From the NCBI GenBank assembly GCA_002404835.1, contig DHKM01000003.1:1-8488 (forward strand): DNA of 8,488 bases, given 5' to 3'. The position numbers and the translations under genes are program-made. The notes beneath the pieces were generated by a model. The model was not told the DNA's origin. It saw nothing but the letters and a program-made list of their open reading frames with translations, and searched no databases. How positions within the stretch are numbered: position 1 is the stretch's first letter; every line of letters begins with the position of its first letter. This document shows, in pieces, positions 5,854 to 8,488 of the stretch. Source of the stretch: Caryophanales bacterium UBA4694. GTDB taxonomy: Bacteria > Bacillota_I > Bacilli_A > RFN20 > CAG-288.

Positions 5854-7533
5854 ATGACAACCACAGAAATTGTAAAGGGCGTGTTGCTTATCGTAGGAGG
5901 TTTGGCCGCTTTTTTGGTCGGAATGAATCTCCTTCAGCAGGCTACGGAAAAGCTGGCGACAGGTTCTTTGAAGAAATTATTCTCGAAGACAAGCAAAAAT
6001 CCTTTTTTTGGTCTTGGAATCGGAACGCTTGCCACAATGATTATGCAGTCCTCTGGTGCTACCACCGTCATGGTGGTCGGCTTTGTCAACGCCGGGGCAA
6101 TGACGCTTGCCCAGGCCACAAGCTATATTATGGGGGCAAACATCGGTACCACAATCACGGCGCAGATTGTTGCCTTGGGAGACCTTCCGATTTCCCAGGT
6201 GATGATTGCCTTGACGATGCTTGGTGTCGTCTTGCAGCAGTTCTTCGCCAAGAAGAAGGAGAAGGTCGGTGACATCGGTTCGATGATCATCGGCCTTGGT
6301 CTTCTGTTCCTGGGTCTTGAAGTAATGACGAATCATATGAAGTCTTTGATAAACGGAATTCCGCAAATCCAGAATTTCCTTACTGCCGTCAATAATCCGT
6401 TCTTGCTTCTTCTGATCGGTATTGTCTCTACCGCCTTGGTTCAGTCCTCTTCGGCTATCACTTCCATCGTGATTGCTTTGACGATGGCTGGGGCTACGGT
6501 TGGAAATGGTGGAAATTCGGTTCTGTTCCTGATTCTGGGAACGAACATCGGTTCTACTTCTACCGCACTTCTCAGTGCTATCGGATCTACGGTCAACGGA
6601 AAACGTTCGGCTGTCATCCATCTTCTGTTCAATTTCTTCGGTTCCCTTCTTTTCTTCATCCTTCTTATGTGTGTCCCGCAGTTCAATGATGTCACATTCG
6701 CAAAATGGTTCAAGGATTCCCCGCAGGAGCAGATTGCTATGTTCCATACCTTCTTCAATCTTGCCTGTACGATTGTCTTCTTCCCGTTCATCAAGGTCTT
6801 TGTCAAACTTGCTACTTGGATTGTTCCGGAAAAGAAGAGCGAATCCAGCAATGTCGATGAGCTGATTGATGAGAGATTCCTTAAGAATACGGCTATCGCT
6901 TTCGCACAGTCGATCCGCTACTATCATGAGATTACCAAGATAGCTTTCCAGGATCTTAATCTTGCTATCGATGCTTTCTTCGAAAAGAACGTGGAAAAGA
7001 AGAAGGAAATCGATGCTATCCAGGATGAGGTTCTGAGGATGTCAAGGAAGCTTACGGAATATATCGTCAAGATCCAATCCCTGGGTGTCAGCGAGGACAT
7101 CAACTCCCGCCTCAGCAAGATGCAGCTGGATGTTGCCGATGTCATCCGTCTTACCGAGGTTGCCGACAATATCACAGGATATACTATGCATGAGGTGAAC
7201 GACGGTCTTGTCTTCTCTAACGTTGTCTTCGGGCAGCTTGCCAAGATGAAGGAACTTCTGGCCAAGCAGTTCGACAATGCCGAGAAGATCGTCGAAAAAC
7301 CTACTTTGTATCTTCTTCTTGAGTCCCAGAAAATCGAAAACGAAATCGATGATCAGAGAACTCTGATGATCAAGCAGCATATGGACCGTCTTTCCAAAGG
7401 GGAATGCAAACCACAGAATTCCAACGTGTTTGTGAATCTGGTCGGAAATCTGGAACGTTGCGGCGACCATCTCAACTTCATCTGCGAGCGTTCCTGCTCC
7501 ACATTGTCCAAACAGGCTTCTGCCCATGCCTAG
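5854..7533 (+). CDS. Na/Pi-cotransporter family protein with C-terminal PhoU-like domain
   Basis: This 559-residue protein has a hydrophobic N-terminal half made of two inverted repeats typical of the Na+/Pi cotransporter II family (NptA/YjbB type): QSSGATT (65-71) with GANIGTT (94-100), then QSSSAIT (197-203) with GTNIGST (229 onward). From about residue 339 to the end it is soluble and helical and resembles PhoU, with a second-half match NLVGNLERCGDHLNFICE. The likely role is sodium-coupled phosphate movement across the membrane, with the PhoU-like domain modulating it; direction (uptake or export, as reported for YjbB) is not decided by sequence. I chose the ATG at 5854 because the protein then begins just before the first helix; an upstream TTG at 5794 would add 20 residues without family support. 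The Shine-Dalgarno is weak (GGAAAA). It stands alone after the asnA terminator; plsC follows 121 bp later. Confidence 0.92.
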   Translation: MTTTEIVKGVLLIVGGLAAFLVGMNLLQQATEKLATGSLKKLFSKTSKNPFFGLGIGTLATMIMQSSGATTVMVVGFVNAGAMTLAQATSYIMGANIGTTITAQIVALGDLPISQVMIALTMLGVVLQQFFAKKKEKVGDIGSMIIGLGLLFLGLEVMTNHMKSLINGIPQIQNFLTAVNNPFLLLLIGIVSTALVQSSSAITSIVIALTMAGATVGNGGNSVLFLILGTNIGSTSTALLSAIGSTVNGKRSAVIHLLFNFFGSLLFFILLMCVPQFNDVTFAKWFKDSPQEQIAMFHTFFNLACTIVFFPFIKVFVKLATWIVPEKKSESSNVDELIDERFLKNTAIAFAQSIRYYHEITKIAFQDLNLAIDAFFEKNVEKKKEIDAIQDEVLRMSRKLTEYIVKIQSLGVSEDINSRLSKMQLDVADVIRLTEVADNITGYTMHEVNDGLVFSNVVFGQLAKMKELLAKQFDNAEKIVEKPTLYLLLESQKIENEIDDQRTLMIKQHMDRLSKGECKPQNSNVFVNLVGNLERCGDHLNFICERSCSTLSKQASAHA

Positions 7534-7548
7534 GGTGGAGGCTTTTTT
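7528..7548 (+). terminator. Weak candidate terminator after Na/Pi transporter
   Basis: GCCT (7528-7531) and AGGC (7539-7542) can pair across a 7-nt loop, and six T residues follow (7543-7548). The stem is only 4 bp and begins inside the last codon of the gene, so termination may be partial and plsC could be reached by read-through. Confidence 0.35.
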
Positions 7549-7641
7549 CTTTGCTTTCGAAGATATTGTTCATTTGGGTTTTATTTGTTCTGTATTTTGT
7601 TCTTTGTTCTTTTTTTAGTGGATTTTTCTTTTTTGAATCTT

Positions 7642-7647
7642 TAGAAT
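7642..7647 (+). promoter_or_regulatory. Candidate -10 box directly before plsC
   Basis: TAGAAT matches the -10 consensus at 5 of 6 positions and ends 7 nt before the plsC ATG, where no Shine-Dalgarno is visible. The upstream -35 region shows no good TTGACA. If used, the transcript would begin at or next to the start codon. The 121-bp spacer it sits in (7534-7654) is very T-rich and contains no gene. Confidence 0.3.
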
Positions 7648-7654
7648 CAATGTT

Positions 7655-8464
7655 ATGAGTTTAACAATTGTTTCTTTTATTCTGTCCCTGGTTCTATCGG
7701 GATATTTCACCTATCTTGTCTGCATTCATTCGGCTTGGTATTTTTTCTTTGTTTCTCTTCTTTTCGCCCTTCCTGTCTGGATTGTTCTTTTTTTGCTCTG
7801 GGTCGTCGTCCTTCTTGTCTGGGGGCTTTTCATCGACAAGAAAAGGGAATATGGTTTTTCTAAGTTCTACTACTGGATAGTAAAGAACACGGATACGTGG
7901 GTCATCAAGCTTTTCCGTATTCACGTCAAGAAAAACGGATTCGAGAAGATTCCCAAGGAAAAATGTCTGTTCATCATCAACCACAACTCCAATTTCGATC
8001 CGATGCTGATGATCGAGGAAATCAAAGGCCCGTTTGTCTGCGTCACAAAACCCGAGAATTTCTCTTTCCCGATTGCCGGTCCTTTCATTAAAAGGGCCGG
8101 ATACATCGATATCAACCGCCAGGATCCACGTCTTGCCATCAAATCCATCAATAAGGCAAGCAAACTCATTTCCGACGATGTAAGCCATGTCTGCATCTGT
8201 CCTGAGGGAACAAGGAACAAAACGGACAAACCGCTTCTTCCGTTCCATCCGGGAAGCTTCAAGATCGCCTATAAGAGCGAATGCCCGATCGTCGTGATCG
8301 ACCTGAAGAATACAAGAAGAATCAAGAAGAACATTCCTTTCCGTTCTACGACGGTTACTGCCAATGTCGTTCTTGTCCTTCGCAAGGAAGACTATCTGGA
8401 TAAGTCGACAAATGAAATCAGTCAGTACTGTTACGATAAGGTGTTAGAGGACTTTACCAAATAG
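7655..8464 (+). CDS. plsC: 1-acyl-sn-glycerol-3-phosphate acyltransferase (PlsC/LPLAT family)
   Basis: This 269-residue protein starts with two hydrophobic segments (about 3-24 and 26-58) followed by a cytosolic acyltransferase domain. The catalytic HX4D motif is NHNSNFDP (His110, Asp115) and the glycerol-phosphate-binding motif is PEGTRNK (Glu184-Arg187). The enzyme should transfer a fatty acyl group to lysophosphatidic acid to make phosphatidic acid at the inner face of the membrane. It is slightly longer than the common ~240 residues because of the double N-terminal anchor; other lysophospholipid acyltransferases share these motifs, so substrate is inferred. The ATG at 7655 is the only start after an in-frame TGA at 7634, but no Shine-Dalgarno precedes it. 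The stop overlaps the ribosome binding site of the next gene, so the two are an operon. Confidence 0.92.
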   Translation: MSLTIVSFILSLVLSGYFTYLVCIHSAWYFFFVSLLFALPVWIVLFLLWVVVLLVWGLFIDKKREYGFSKFYYWIVKNTDTWVIKLFRIHVKKNGFEKIPKEKCLFIINHNSNFDPMLMIEEIKGPFVCVTKPENFSFPIAGPFIKRAGYIDINRQDPRLAIKSINKASKLISDDVSHVCICPEGTRNKTDKPLLPFHPGSFKIAYKSECPIVVIDLKNTRRIKKNIPFRSTTVTANVVLVLRKEDYLDKSTNEISQYCYDKVLEDFTK

Positions 8465-8475
8465 GAGGTAAACAA

Positions 8476-8488
8476 ATGGTCTATCTTT
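8476..8488 (+). CDS. Start of a downstream gene (partial, product unknown)
   Basis: An ATG at 8476 opens a frame reading Met-Val-Tyr-Leu to the window edge. It is preceded by a perfect AGGAGG (8463-8468) with 7-nt spacing, overlapping the TAG stop of plsC. The strength and spacing of this site make a real, co-transcribed gene very likely, but four residues do not allow identification. Confidence 0.7.

Noticed and set aside
5977..6927. 316-codon open frame antisense to the Na/Pi transporter gene
   Set aside because: It is extremely rich in Asp, Arg, Gln and Gly with no domain, as expected for the mirror image of a hydrophobic protein gene; the sense strand encodes a clear conserved family.

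Overview
The window looks like chromosomal DNA of a fermentative, probably host-associated member of the Bacillota (Firmicutes). The support is AGGAGG-type ribosome binding sites, a site that fits the CcpA cre consensus exactly, compact co-directional operons, and a sugar symporter with a divergent intracellular glycosidase. UGA acts as a stop (it ends the symporter gene), so the standard bacterial code applies. The species cannot be named from the sequence; an Erysipelotrichia/Clostridia-like background is only a guess.

Region 1 (1-5676) reads as a carbohydrate-use locus. A large glycoside hydrolase family 2 enzyme without a signal peptide runs leftward from 2172 and off the window edge (724 codons visible). 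A 230-bp divergent control region separates it from a rightward operon of three genes: a TetR-type regulator, a GPH-family (MelB-like) sugar:cation symporter whose start overlaps the regulator's end by 17 bp, and asnA (ammonia-dependent asparagine synthetase), 12 bp after the symporter. An intrinsic terminator follows asnA. The simplest model is that the symporter imports a glycoside intact, the cytoplasmic GH2 enzyme hydrolyses it, the TetR protein senses it or a product, and CcpA adds glucose repression through the cre site lying between the -35 and -10 of the operon promoter. Why asnA sits in this operon is not obvious.

Region 2 (5677-8488) holds housekeeping-type genes in the same direction: a Na/Pi-cotransporter with a C-terminal PhoU-like domain, a membrane-anchored 1-acyl-glycerol-3-phosphate acyltransferase (plsC), and the first codons of another gene with a strong Shine-Dalgarno overlapping the plsC stop. 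The transporter and plsC both lack a good Shine-Dalgarno and carry a TATAAT/TAGAAT hexamer 7-9 nt before the ATG, which raises the possibility of leaderless transcripts.

I saw no mobile element, CRISPR array, tRNA or rRNA gene, and no clear undescribed system. The points most worth a second look are the Asn-to-Asp change beside the GH2 acid/base glutamate, the cre/promoter arrangement, the inverted repeat around the tetR ribosome binding site, and asnA in a sugar-uptake operon.
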